A DNA stretch of 64,000 nt from Rhizophlyctis rosea. Its lineage: Eukaryota; Chytridiomycota; Chytridiomycetes; Rhizophlyctidales; Rhizophlyctidaceae. The stretch spans positions 131,170 to 195,169 of the forward strand of contig JADGJC010000008.1 in assembly GCA_027596075.1 (NCBI GenBank), written 5' to 3'. A program made the translations under genes and the position numbers. The notes below the pieces were generated by a model. It had not been told where the DNA came from, made no database searches, and saw nothing but the letters and a program-made list of their open reading frames with translations. Below, piece by piece: positions 35,418-47,246 of this stretch; position 1 is the stretch's first letter, and the number at the start of each line of letters is the position of its first letter.

Positions 35418-38400
35418 ATGGGCGAATCTGCAAAGACGAAAGGTTATTTGACTGCCACAGACTTAGGCCGCTATCACGTTCATTTCTGTCAGAAGTTCAT
35501 ATGGTTAGCTCACGACGCCAGGAAGAATGGCAAACGAGGGGGAGCCGAAACTTCCCAGCTCACGCAGGCTAGGTTCGATAAAGGGAACAAGGTACTGTAT
35601 GATTTGGGTAATGATTGCGAACTATGTTTGAACTAAAGCTGCGACGCAGTGGGAAACTCGACTGCGGGATCGGCTTACGGCAGACGGTCTGATAGCTCAC
35701 GCCCCCGGAACACTCAGCAGCATAAACGACCTAGCGTCACTGATGCTCAACGAATCTCGCAGTCACTACATCATCGTAGACGTCGTCCTTTCCCCACCTG
35801 ATTTCCAAGATCAGTTCCTCGCACACGAGAGCAACCCAATCAACTTTGGCATCTTCAAACCAGACTTCATCGAGATCCACGCCGAGGAATCTCCAGATGA
35901 TCCAGCCCATCGAACAATCCATTGGCGCGTCATCGACGCAAAAGCATCCCGCAGAGTGAAGATATCACACCAAGTCCAAGTCGGATTCTACCACCTTTGT
36001 ATCTCTACCCTGCTGCAAGGCTTGGATGCGTCGTTCTCGTCCCGTCTCACCTTCCTGGAAGATGAAGTGGGCGAAGTTTGGATTCCCGAGCCCGGCATCA
36101 TACCCACGGACGTCCCCGTACCAAACAACATTTTTCCCATCCCCCTCCTACGTCCCATGCTGGAAACACTTCTCTTCCGCGACCTGTCACGCATCCTTTC
36201 CGCCGACCTCCAATCTGTGCGATGGCACTACAATCCTCTATGTGCGGGATGTGAATACTCTACCCGATGTCGTAGCGAGACCATCAGCGGCCAGACCATC
36301 TCCAACATCCCACACTTGTCCTTTGGCGATCACAGATTCATCACCCAGATTCTAGCATATTGTCGCCAACAAAACAAGTCGGCGATAGGTACTGATTTGG
36401 AAGATCTGCATATGATGGTACATCCTGGAATGGGGTCAGGCACATCTCGTTTGGAAGCGCTTGCAAGTTGCATGCCTGCAACTGCTGAACGGGTTGGAGG
36501 GCTATTGAAGCTTCAGCCAAAGTCGGAAACAACGTCTTTGGCGGACGAATGCACTTTCGATGAGAGTCCGGTTCTCCGAGCTGCGTTCAAGAACGAAGTG
36601 GCGGTCTTGGGACGTCGAACGTTGATTTTCCCTAGACATGAAGACATAGCCGTGTACATCTCAATGGGCCTCGATCCTGACACTGAGCAACTATACGGCT
36701 TTTCCATCAACGTTATGCAGAACATCAACGGAGTCAAACAGATCATCAGGGAGGAGGACGGCATTGTGGCGGCGGGTGATGAGGCGGATTTTGGATCTAA
36801 GTTTACCAATCGCTTAGCGGATATTATTGATGGTTTGTTGGATTTGAAGGGGACTCGGGCGGACGAGGGACTAGGGAGCTTGTCGGTGCAATTTCATGTT
36901 TTCTCACCTGTGGAACACGATGCGCTTGTGACGCTGCTCGTGACGCAGGCGTGTCGGTACGACTCCACAAATGATAAGGCATGCCATAATGCTCGAACAT
37001 GTATCGGAGCGATATTGGATCAATCGGATGTACTTCTGACAAGTGTGCAGCCGGAGTTGATTGCGTCCAATCTGCTGTTTTCTATCAAATCCTCCACGAC
37101 GACGAAGAAAGATTTGGAGCGATATGTGCGGATGTTCGAAGGCGGGGATGTGAATTTGCGTGGGAAGACGAAGGAGACGCTTCAGTCGCGGTTGACTGGG
37201 TTGTTGGAGAAAGTTTCTGCTGGGGGAGTGTCGTCGCGTGGGTCTGGTGGGCTGGCGAAGAAGTTGCCCAAAGTCGTTGTTGTGCATGACGCTATTCGGG
37301 CTTTGGTTGCTATGCCGGCGCCGGGATACTTTCAGCTTGATGCTAGCAAGGCCATTTTGGTGGATCGTCAAAATAACAGTCAGTCGGAGCGGTTGGGTGG
37401 AACGGTAGATGAAACGCTTGAGCAGGCGTATCGGGCTTGGAAGGAGAATGATGCTGGGAAGTCTCGTGAGTTTTTGAGATGGAGAAGGGATGCGATGCAG
37501 GGTGTTGTGGATGCGCTGAGGGATCGAGTGGGCGGTTATTGCAGGGATAGAGGGATGGAAGTGTCGACGATTTTGCCTAATAGGGCGAACGATTTTGTTG
37601 TGGCGTATATTGAGTTGTGCAAGAATAGACATTTGAAGCGACTTCTGTTCATGCAGCAGGTACGGACTTCTGATTTTGGCTTTATCCAATGAGAAAGTTA
37701 GTTACGCATTGTATGCTAAACAAACAAAATCTTCCATTTTGTGATCCCTGTCAGTTTGAGCTGATGACTGAGTGAGTCCAACATACGCGCTGATAGCTAT
37801 TGAAGAATTGGGCAGTGACCTTACCAAATCATTCCAGACTCACATCCCTAATCCAAGAACGCATCAACTCCACCCGCTCAATCGATCTAACCTACCTCAG
37901 CCCCTCTCCCATCAAATCCGAAGACTTTACCTACCTCTTCATATGTACCCGCGGCTCACAGTTCATCGATCCCGGCGGCGAGGACGAGCATTTCAAGTGG
38001 ATTGTCGCCAGGGAGGGGACGGATGCGGAGTTGGCGTTTAACGATATGAGATGGTGTGATACGTATCATACGAGGCTGAATCTTGGGGATGAACCGAAGG
38101 AAGTGCGGGAGAATGTGTGTTTTGGGAGGGTGGTTGATGTTGATACGAGGGGAGGGGATGGTGAGGGAGGAGGGAGAGGGGTGGTAGTCAAGATGAGGTT
38201 GAGGATGGCTAAGGTTGGTTGGTGTGAACGTTCTGATGGAATATGTGGGAGCTTGGCGATTGATAGGATATGTTTGCAGGGATTCACGGTCAAAGGCGGG
38301 AAATTTAAACTCAGGCAAAGGTAAGCGCTTTGCGATGCGTGGCAGGAGATCGGTATGAAGCTGATGATTCAATTCAAGATTGGTGGATTATAACACAAAG

Positions 38401-40545
38401 AAACTTATCAAGAATCTTGTGGATATTGAGGCAGATGCTGTGTCAAGGTATCTCAGAATGTCTTTTCCAAAAGCATTCTTTTGTTTTCGCGTACTTACTC
38501 ACATCAATGCAGCGGGACGCCTCCTCTTTTCCTGCGAATTTTGGACGGTGTGAATGAAGTGAGCCGAGTTATACCCACCGCAGCACAGGAGGATATGGCA
38601 GCGGAACGGAACTTATTCACGTTCTACAATACCTACTACTCTTTGAAGGGTGGCCCGAAACTGCTGCAGTTTCATACGTCGCAGCGGAGGGCGTTCCATG
38701 CTATTTTGAATCAGTCTGTTACAATTGTTTGGTGAGTTTGCTCCCATATTCACATCACACATTTGCATTGATGTATTAATCAATGTAGGGGTCCACCGGG
38801 GCATGGTAACTGCACCGTTTCCAACGCTCATTCTTCAACAATGTGACATCTCACCACCTTTGTAGGAAAGACACACACTTTAGCCCTCTCCTCTCTTCGG
38901 CTCATGGAGCTTGCTGGCCGTCGTCGGCCCCCGGCAACATGCCGAATTCTCATGACGGCATGCACACACGCGGCCATAGACACATTCGTGAACAAGCTCA
39001 ACATCCTCCTCCAAAGCGTCCGCGCCATCGAAAACATGGAGCGGGCGGAGTGGCGAGACACAGTTCAAGTCCATCGCTTAACCTCAGATGCAACTACTAT
39101 GCCGAATCCAATCACGCTGCCAAGCTTGTGCGTCGTGGCTGGAACATGTTGGAGCTTATTCAAGTACATGGAGAAGTACAAAGACAAGCTTGATTTCGAT
39201 TGTCTGATGATTGATGAGGCGAGTCAAATGCCTGTTGCGGATGCTGCTATTCCTATCCGGGCGGTCGGCTTTTGTGGTGGTGCTGGTTTGGAGGGACAGA
39301 GTAAAAGAATCATCCTGGGAGGAGATCATCTTCAGCTGGCTCCGGTTTTGAGAGGCGTCTATCCGAAGAGTGATGGTGCGGATCCGAGACTATTTGGATC
39401 GATTTTAGATTGTTTGATGAGGGATGAGGAGGGTTTGGCTGTTACGATTGGAGAAGGCAAGAAAAGGGATCCGCGGGGCTCTGGGTTGCATGGACCGCTC
39501 ATCCATATGTTGAGCGAGAATTCCCGCATGGTGCGGCAGTTGTGCAATTTTACGAATAGCATTTACCGCTGGGGAGGGGAGTTTGAGCCGCAGAGAGTTT
39601 TGCAGGATCGGGATGTTAGGGATGGAATTGATGATTTCTTGGCGGGGGGTGCGACAGATGGTGGGAAGGTGGAGGAGGGAGTGGTGGGATTTTTATCCTC
39701 TGCGAGGCAATCGGAAAATGCACTCGTTACAGTTCAGTTGGAACCTACATCAGTGTCGAAGGAGTTTGGAGTGGAGTTCTCGCCATTCGAGATGCATCTG
39801 CAGATGGAGGCAAAAGTCGTGGCGGCCTTGGTAAAGGGGTTAAGAGTATGTTTTCCAGAGTGGAAGATCTTTGTGGTGACGCCTCATAGAGCGCAGCGAG
39901 CGGTTATTGGGGCGGCATTGAGGAAAAATGGAGCATTTGTTGCTGCGGAGGATGGAAAAGATCCATTGATGAGAGTGGATACTGTGGAGAGGATGCAGGG
40001 AGATGAGGTGAGAGGCGAGGTTCCAAACAGACAGCTTTCTGTAATTTCGTGTTTGTAACTTTCTCTTTGCAGGCGGAGATTGTTGTTGCATGTTATGGTT
40101 TCACTACGCATCTTACCCAGTATGTTCTCGCCCCGCACAAAATTGCTCTTACAGCTCATCTCACATTTCTGCTTTCCTCAGACTTGAAAACGAACTCGAC
40201 TTTGTTTTCCACAGAAACCGTCTAAATGTTGCGCTCTCTCGTGCCAAAAACTTGTGCATCTTGGTTGCGTCAAAGCCTGCTATGGAGCCACCTATTGCGG
40301 CCCTTGCAACGCCGGAAAGAAGGGAGGCGTTTGCGCATTTGAAGTTGTTTGGGAAAACCAGTCATTTAGTGCGATGGGGGGTTGCGATGGATGGGGAGGA
40401 GGTGGGCGGGCCTATGAGTGATGGAGGAGACGAGATTGAAGTAATGGTGGAGGAAGATGAAGAAGTTTGGGTTGATGCAATTGATGATTTGAGTTTGCTG
40501 AAGTTGGCAGAGGGATTGGAAAGGATGCAGCTTGGAAGGGCATGA
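35418..40545 (+). CDS. RecB-type nuclease fused to SF1 (UPF1/DNA2-like) helicase
   Basis: About 1,500 residues in nine exons. It starts MGESAKTKGYLTATDLGRYHVHF. The PD-(D/E)XK nuclease shows KPDFIEIH, VIDAKASRRVK (DAK) and QVQVGFY, then a cysteine group CAGCEYSTRC. The middle (VAVYISMGLDPDTEQLYGFSI, then FSPVEHDALVTLL) matches the RNase H-like region of bacterial TM0106-type proteins, but its acidic residues are lost. The helicase part has QRRAFHAIL (Q motif), GPPGHGKT (P-loop; core on a 17-base exon, 38789-38805), MIDEASQMP (motif II), GGDHLQLAP (III), SENSRM (IV), ERMQGDEAEIVV (V) and NRLNVALSRAK (VI). Probable ATP-driven nucleic-acid processing; the substrate and cell compartment are unknown. 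Confidence 0.85.
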
Positions 40546-40549
40546 TGTG

Positions 40550-41170
40550 GAAAGTTGTATATAAAAGGCTTACTTGTGCATAGCTATATGTAATAGTGAT
40601 CAAGATCGACTTGACACTGATTGCATTGTCATTAGGAATCTCCACTCAGGGTCTGCCATGTCGTTCAATACTTGAACCCCTTGAAGCGGCATCGTGGTTC
40701 ACCATATGTGAAAAACGTGGCGTCTCTGCCTTCGAGTTGGGAAATCCACAAGAGTCCCAAGCTGCAGACGTCAACTCAGGACCATTTGAAGTACTGCATC
40801 ACATATGTTGCAATTACCCCTTTCAAATCTTTCTGCAATCGACCTGATCATTATATCCAAATAAAACCTCCGTCCATCATTCTTTGTATCTTTGCCCGCA
40901 AGCAAGACCACATTCAAACTTCACCACAGAAAGCACTATCAGCAAGAAGGGTCCTGAATTATGTAATGCAGACGCATCTCCTTATAAATATGTACATTTG
41001 GTGTTGTTGCCAAAGAAAACTTACAAGCACTTTGCAGAAATTGCGATATCAGTGTCGGGTTCAGTAGAACTGCACAATGTTGGGTCTCAACTCACCTGGC
41101 GAAGGCACCTCGCCCGCGAATGTGCCAAATCCCATCATGACACTAACGGTCATATATGTAGGAAGGGTCG
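40550..41170. other. Intergenic region between convergent genes
   Basis: About 0.6 kb between the helicase stop and the SDHAF1 stop. Plus-strand frames here (40596-41237) are low-quality and without splice or family support. It should carry both 3' UTRs. Confidence 0.5.
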
Positions 41171-41176
41171 TGAACG

Positions 41177-41479
41177 CTACACATCCCCTCCAACCCCTCG
41201 CAAACTCTTCCCAGCTACTCCAGTCCCCACAGGGTGAATATCTACAACATTTTCATTCTGCAAAACCTCCAGCTGTTTCTGACCCCTTCGTATCATGTAC
41301 TCTATTGTGGAGATATCCTTTTTGGACACCTCCGTTGCGTTTTTGCGAAAACTGGAAGTTATGTGGGACTTGAAGTGGTCGCGGGTATCGGGTGGCTTCT
41401 TGTTGGCAGCTCTCAGCATTTGGCGGTAGAGGGTGAGGACAGAGCGTTGAAGACCGGTTAAGCGTTTTTGTGATGCCAT
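41177..41479 (-). CDS. SDHAF1: Succinate dehydrogenase assembly factor 1 (LYR protein, Sdh6)
   Basis: Single-exon gene of 100 residues, near the usual size. It starts MASQKRLTGLQRSVLTLYRQMLRAANKKP, with LYR followed by basic residues. The second half KKDISTIEYMIRRGQKQLEVL and NVVDIHP matches the conserved C-terminal block of SDHAF1. Known role: mitochondrial matrix chaperone that helps insert iron-sulfur clusters into the SDHB subunit of complex II. Same complex as the SDHAF3 gene at 8.6-9.1 kb. Confidence 0.88.
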   Translation of the reverse strand: MASQKRLTGLQRSVLTLYRQMLRAANKKPPDTRDHFKSHITSSFRKNATEVSKKDISTIEYMIRRGQKQLEVLQNENVVDIHPVGTGVAGKSLRGVGGDV

Positions 41480-42100
41480 CTTGAGAGGGGACAGAGTGTT
41501 AAATTATTTTGGTCGATGTCGGCCTTACCAGATCTGGGCGAGCAAGATGGGAAGAAGCGGCCAGAGCAAAGGGATCGCGATTCAATGAAACCATCAGCAT
41601 CTGACTACTCATTATGACGCAGAGTATCTGCTTAAGTCAGCAAGCCATCGACGTCATTTCTCTCCTTCCTCTCAGCCGACCGACGTGAAACCCTCAAATT
41701 GTTGCAGACACCAAAGACACCGAATACGCTGTTTTCATCATTTCTCTTGGGCATTCAGGACACGTGCGGCGATTGACAGGATTGCCCCACAACACCGTTT
41801 TTCCTGTAGCAATCCTAACATAAAAAAGGCGGTTCGCAGCATCTGTTGACCAGTCCACGATTTACCAAGAAAAAACCTCCAATACTAAAGCAAATATAAA
41901 TCGCGGCAAATTCGCACAATCTATCACCCAACCCCTAAACAACGACCCTGAAGTTTTGGGATCGGACGTAAATCATCTCCGGACCCGCACCGAAAAAGAA
42001 ATTGTTGAGTCAAGTCACGGAAAACAGCTTAAAAAGGGCTGTTGTCATTTCAATCCCCCTTCCTTCGAACATTCAACACCTGGTGTGAACCAACAACAAC
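41480..42100. other. Divergent promoter region
   Basis: About 0.6 kb between the SDHAF1 start and the next plus-strand gene. A TATAAAT lies at about 41895. No gene is supportable. Confidence 0.5.
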
Positions 42101-42101
42101 C

Positions 42102-43233
42102 ATGCCTTCCCGCATCATCGCAGACACTATAAACAGCAGCAATGGGTCGGAGGACCAGTGGGGTAAGTGCAGTCGCTTGAAGTCAGATGTGACACTTTGC
42201 CAAATGCTTACCTGGTTGAGCACTATTAGACACTGAGCACGTCCACGGCATCTATGACCCGTCCGACGCTCGTCGCCGTTCGATAGCCAGCCCCACCGCA
42301 TTCAACCCTTACAACCAGCACAGCGCTCTAAGAGGCACGGACAGCGAGAACCTCTCCTCCTTCACTGAAGACAGCGACACGTTCCTCCAATACAACCAAA
42401 CCGAAGGTGACGCATCCCGCGTCCTTCACCTTGACAGCAACACCATTGACAACCACACAACCTTCTTCATCGACACCGCCGCATCAGCTAATGACTCTGC
42501 ACCGACAACAGCCCGCGTTCGCCGTCCTCCACGTGTCGTCAACTTCTTCGTCCGCGCCGAATCACCAGACTTTGAAGGCGCCGACGATCGCCTAGGAGTC
42601 GACATCGACGGCGACAATGACCCCCGTGGCGTAGGAGACGCCTCATCAAACTCCTTTGCTACCGACACCCACATGGATGAAGCTGCCGAGCCTGGTACTG
42701 CGTTGTGGAGAACTGCTAGACGGGGTGGGGATGTCATTGACTCTGAAACAACTTCCTCCGACACCGACGCAACAGCCTCCACATCCCCAACAGGAGCCAA
42801 CACCAGCATTGACACAAACTACACCCTCGACACAGCTATCCAACACACCCCACTCCGCGCCGCGCCTACCGAAGACTCCAACCTAGCCCCATCCCTTGCC
42901 CGCCGCCGTTACTCCATCATGGACCCAAATGCCGCCTCCGCCCAGCCTACCCAGCCATCATCAACTGTTGGTCCCGTAGCCGTGGCAGCAGAATGGTCAG
43001 GTGGCCATGCTACAGCTTCCGACGTCGCTAGTGCAGCTATTCAGAGACTCGAGAGTATAGACATTGAGAAGACTATTAGGGAGAGTGCAAGAAAGATGAT
43101 GGGCAAGGGCTCTGTGGAGAAGTTGAAGGGTGTTGAAGGGGTTAAGGCGAAGGGTAGGGGAAGGAGTGGGAATAGGGTTAGGAGTCAGGTTGCGAGTAGA
43201 GAGAATTCGGTACCGAGGGCTATTGCTGCTTAA
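42102..43233 (+). CDS. Unknown, largely disordered protein
   Basis: Two exons: MPSRIIADTINSSNGSEDQW joins DTEHVHGIYDPSDARRRSIA across a GT-AG intron (gtaagtg to cactattag). Total is about 355 residues, rich in Ser, Thr, Asp and Ala. A denser segment RVRRPPRVVNFFVRAESPDFEGADD may be a conserved motif. The end from about 43020 (ASAAIQRLESIDIEKTIRESARKMMGKGSVEKL) is helical and basic. I recognise no family. Confidence 0.6.
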
Positions 43234-43495
43234 GGATGTTGGGATTCATACTTAACCTGGGTTGGCTTGCGCGGGGCGCACGTATCATTTTTTTCATAAT
43301 TTTATGCTTATTTTTTTCCTTTCTCGTGTGAGATATACGTTGTTAAGTGCTGTACATTCATCAATATATTGCGCATGCACACCGCGCAGGTTTCGCACCA
43401 TGATTTTCAGAGCGTCAATGATTGGATCACTGTGTTTCCAATTTATGGTACAATGATACTGGTGTACTTATGCACCTTTTGAACCTGCCCATCTT

Positions 43496-44404
43496 TCAAT
43501 CACCATATGCTTTGAAGAAATTGCCTTCTGGCAATCTGGCAAAATCATTATGCGCCAGCAACTCCGCCTCCCGCCCACCCTCCTGCACCCAATCCCATAT
43601 AAGCCTAAAAACATCCACCTCACATCTAACGACGATTTCCCTCTTGATGTCTTCTGGAACTGATTTATCCCCAAGTCGAGCACGATGCCTGACCAGAAGA
43701 AGCAAGTGCAACACTTTTCTCCTCACTGTTCGGACCGCTGATGCAGTGATCATACGTGCACATTCCACCCATGGCTGCACACATCTCCAGCACCGACGAT
43801 CGTAAGTCTCTCTTTCGTTCTCCTCATCATATGATACTAAGTCCAACGGGTCGTCCGGATCATGGTCACTATATGGCTCAAAGACCGGTTGGCCGGGAGA
43901 ATGAACTTTGATTTTACCCATGACCAGATGGTATTTCTCCACGGTGAGTGGTGTTGGGTGGTGGGTGAGGATGATGTGGACAGGGGCGGTACGTCGGAGT
44001 ACGACCGGGTTCGTTGGGTTTGAGTACGTTGAAAAATCCTCCATGTGAGCGTATGGACCATGCCAGGAGTCGCAGTAGCGCCAGATGGAAAAATAGTTGA
44101 GGAGGAGAGTGTGGGGAGGTGGGAGGCGGGTGTGCATGATTGACTTTGGGAGTGTGAGAAAAGTCTTGAGTAGAGTGTCCGTGGCGGGACTTGAGCGTGA
44201 GTGGCATAGAATGCGCTGGAGAGGCTGGCCGAGAAGAAGGGACAGGGCGTCGGATGATGGTGGTGGGGCTGGACTAGTAGCTTTATCAAAGACATCCACT
44301 ATGTGTTCACTGGTAAGAGTGGAAATATCGTTATCGAGAAGATGAGCAAGTGCGATCTGGAAGGTGGCTTCCCCTAGCTTCTTCTGGTTTCTGGTTTGGA
44401 CCAT
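43496..44404 (-). CDS. Unknown protein
   Basis: Single frame of 302 residues from ATG 44404 (MVQTRNQKKLGEATFQIALAHLLDND). It has folded-looking helical stretches at both ends and a Pro-rich hinge (TSPAPPPSSDA). The C-terminal third has YDRRCWRCVQPWVECARM and IKREIVVRCEVDVFRLIWDW. No known motif. The frame remains open about 30 codons upstream of this ATG, and ATG 44404 is the start that gives the most coding-like N-terminus. Confidence 0.6.
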   Translation of the reverse strand: MVQTRNQKKLGEATFQIALAHLLDNDISTLTSEHIVDVFDKATSPAPPPSSDALSLLLGQPLQRILCHSRSSPATDTLLKTFLTLPKSIMHTRLPPPHTLLLNYFSIWRYCDSWHGPYAHMEDFSTYSNPTNPVVLRRTAPVHIILTHHPTPLTVEKYHLVMGKIKVHSPGQPVFEPYSDHDPDDPLDLVSYDEENERETYDRRCWRCVQPWVECARMITASAVRTVRRKVLHLLLLVRHRARLGDKSVPEDIKREIVVRCEVDVFRLIWDWVQEGGREAELLAHNDFARLPEGNFFKAYGD

Positions 44405-44919
44405 ATTTATTTTGGGCGGTAGGATATACAGGATTGTGACGATGGAGCGACGCAAGGACTTTCTATTATATATATGAGCTTTATCGACAACTGGCAACTG
44501 GCGGAAATTGCGAAGTCACTGCATAGATGTACAGAGAAGTCACTCTGCACAGATGTTCAGACGGCTGCAAGTTGCAACCGCCACTCCAAGTAGATCGTTT
44601 TTACGCGGCCACCTTGAGACTGAGAATCAGAGGCTGTCACACACTATGCCAGGTCTACCGCTCATTCCGTCTTTACCACTCTTGCCGTAAGTGCCTTGAA
44701 GAGATGCAAATGTGCAATTGGAAAAGCAAAGAAGAAAGACCGACTCGCCCACCGAACTCTAAAAGTTTGTTTGTGGTGAAGTGGTGGTGCCGCAGGCGAA
44801 GCGGGCGAGGCCAACGCGTTGCAACCCGCAACCCCTTTCCCTGCATTCCCCAACAAATAGCGATATTCCAACGCATAACTTTCACAATTCCCCCAATAAA
44901 TTCTTCAATCGTCGACACC

Positions 44920-46237
44920 ATGAAACACCTCCGCAATCCTACTCCCCTCCAACCCAGTCTCCATCTCGAAATCCTCCCCGGAATCGACCCAACAAACACC
45001 TACATCGAAGGCTACCCCGGCATCACACCCTTCACCTTCCGCATCCGCGTCCGCATCACCAACACCTCACCAACAAAATACACAAACATCCACAGCTTAT
45101 GCGTCAAACTCACAGGTCATACCATCACTGGCAACATGGCGGGGGCTATAATCGACAAACATCTGAGCAAAAGTGGGATGCTGGTTGCGCCCCCGGATGA
45201 TGGGCATTGTCATGTGATTGAGGATGGGATAAAGGTGACGGGGAGGAGCAAGGTGCCGCCTTTGGCGCCTGGTGAGGTGAGGGGGTTTTTGGCGGTTTTT
45301 GAAGTGCCGGCGCCGGATGAGGGTGGGCCTGCGTATGTGCCTCATAGTATGGTGCTAAGGGTATGTGTGGATTCGTCACTGTCATGTCCCGTTACGTTGT
45401 AAATTGAAAATGTCGAAGCCATGACTGATGGATCTATCCGCCAAGAAGTCCAGCCATTACGAAGCGAACACCCGATATGCGTTCGAGGTCAATCTGCTGG
45501 TGCCCAAACAAGGTCTCTTGGGATCAACCCCATCATCCATCACCGCTACAACTGAAATTCCCCTCATGTGGCACGACAAACACGAACTAGAAACCCTCCT
45601 CCACGTGCAAACCCTAGACCCAAAACCAGGCTGGTTCAACAACACACCCATCCACCTCCCCACATCCGTGACACAACTCCTCCCCACCCCCATCGAGTAC
45701 TCCATCACATTCCCCAACGGTCTCACATTCGTCATCAACGAACTCCTCACCTTCAACCTCCGTCTCGCAATCAGACCGGGAAACACAGGCATAACCCTCA
45801 AAGCCTTCATCCTCAAAATCAATCAAACTGAACGAGTCCTCGCAAACGCGAAAACAAAGGCATTCCAAACCAACAAACATCAAATCTTCCGCCACGAAGT
45901 AAAAATCTCCTCCGCGACAGAGTACTATAAACCTGTAACAATCTCCGTTCCTTTCATCCACGCCCCCAAAATTGAAAGCGAAAGACGGGAGAATTCGATT
46001 TTGCCCACACGGTGTAAGGAGGGCATTGATGTGAATTTTGTTGTGAGGCATTTAATGAAGATTAAGATTGTGGTGGATGGAGGGGAGAATGTGAAGTTGG
46101 AGGCGCCGTGTACGGTGGTGCCGTGGAAGGTGAAGGAGATGTTGGGTGTGCTTCAAGATAATCCGGATTTTGTGAGGGAGGCGATTCATGGGGTTGCGCC
46201 GGAGTATGTGCCGGAGTATGGAGTGCTGGAGGAGTAG
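44920..46237 (+). CDS. Arrestin-like protein
   Basis: Two exons, about 405 residues. The first begins MKHLRNPTPLQPSLHLEILPG with beta-strand-rich arrestin-N features (YIEGYPGITPFTFRIRVRITNTS, LCVKLTGHTITG). The second has YEANTRYAFEVNLLVP and an arrestin-C-like set (GLTFVINELLTFNLRLAIRPGN and VNFVVRHLMKIKIVV). Likely a soluble adaptor of the alpha-arrestin type in membrane protein trafficking; no PPxY motif is seen in it. The acceptor in front of KSSHYEAN is CAAG, so the exact junction is uncertain by one codon. The start is chosen by the first ATG of the beta-rich domain. Confidence 0.65.
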
Positions 46238-46431
46238 TTTGGGTGCAGCATATGAAATCATTTGTACATAATACATTATAGAAACTTCAAGTCACTATGA
46301 GCGTTTGGGTGTAAGCTTAGCAATCCGCCAGCCGCATCTTGTGCACAGTCATTGCTTTCCAGCTATATACATCCCAAGATCAGACTTCCTCCAAGCAATT
46401 TGCACTCCACCAATCACCTAACCCAATCCCA

Positions 46432-47107
46432 TCACGAAACCTCCATTTGCACAACACCACCTCCACTCCCACTCCCCCCCGCATCCCAATGCCCATTCAC
46501 CGCCGCCGAGCCACCCGTCAACAACTCCCCCTCCACAACCTTCCCATGTTCCTCCGGTATCCGCTTAGCACGGAAAAACCTCCAATGGTTGTACTCACGC
46601 GAATGGATAAATTCCTGCGTTTCCGGACGGAGGCATGCGTCTCGGAAGGACTGGTGTTGGAGGAGGTCGAGGATTTCGAGGCTGTAGGGGTAGCTGTGGG
46701 GATTGAGGGAATGAGTCGAGGGTGGGATGTTTGTGAGTATTTTTTCGTGATGGGGGTGACAAGATGAGTGGGTTCCTTTACCAGATGTACTTTGCGTATT
46801 TAGGGTCTTGCCAGTATTTTAGGTATTTGAGGTAGTTTATGAATCCTGGTTGTTCGAAGTATCTTTGTTGGGCGAGGACTGTGCGTTGAGGTGTTAATGT
46901 TTTCATTTCATTTCTTCGAAAGACGATGTGAGAGCTTGGCCAGATATTGGCGATGAAGCACTTACAATGAAGGTAAGCGGGATTTGCCAGGCATTGAACA
47001 AACTCGAGTTCGACGTGGAAGCGTCGAAGCGCTTGTTCGGGTGGTTCTTTTGGGCCGGGCGGTTGTGTGAAAGAAAGTCTAATATGAGGGAACGCAGCGA
47101 ATGACAT
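46432..47107 (-). CDS. MED31: Mediator complex subunit 31 (Soh1)
   Basis: Conserved subunit of the RNA polymerase II Mediator middle module. Three exons splice to give RRFHVELEFVQCLANPAYLH, then LAQQRYFEQPGFINYLKYLKYWQDPKYAKYI, then YPYSLEILDLLQHQSFRDACLRPE. This is the complete MED31 core. The third exon ends with a Gly-rich tail after HSREYNHWRFFRAKRIPEEH, stopping at 46432. The 22-residue N-terminus (MSFAAFPHIRLSF..) before the core is not conserved and its start is tentative. The gene is convergent with the arrestin-like gene. Confidence 0.92.
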
Positions 47108-47246
47108 ACAGATAGGAAAAGATATATTTCTTAGCGTTCATGCCTTTAAAATTACAGTATGAAGGTGGTAACAATTGCAGCTATCTATGTCTCCTTCCGC
47201 ACCCGTCATAGGGCATTCAACCCATCCGCGCGTAACCCTATGCTGC

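Noticed and set aside
36904..37689. Minus-strand frame of 261 residues
   Set aside because: Lies wholly opposite the nuclease-helicase exon; composition (His/Arg/Ser/Pro rich) is that of an antisense frame and has no motif.
35418..44404. Defence-island interpretation joining the nuclease-helicase, cyclin and unknown genes
   Set aside because: Neighbours are housekeeping genes (SDHAF1, cyclin, VPS20) with independent promoters and mixed strands; there is no operon logic in this fungal context.
44527..44919. Extension of the arrestin-like gene upstream of ATG 44920
   Set aside because: The frame is open but its sequence is not arrestin-like and overlaps the promoter of the divergent unknown gene; the conserved domain begins after 44920.
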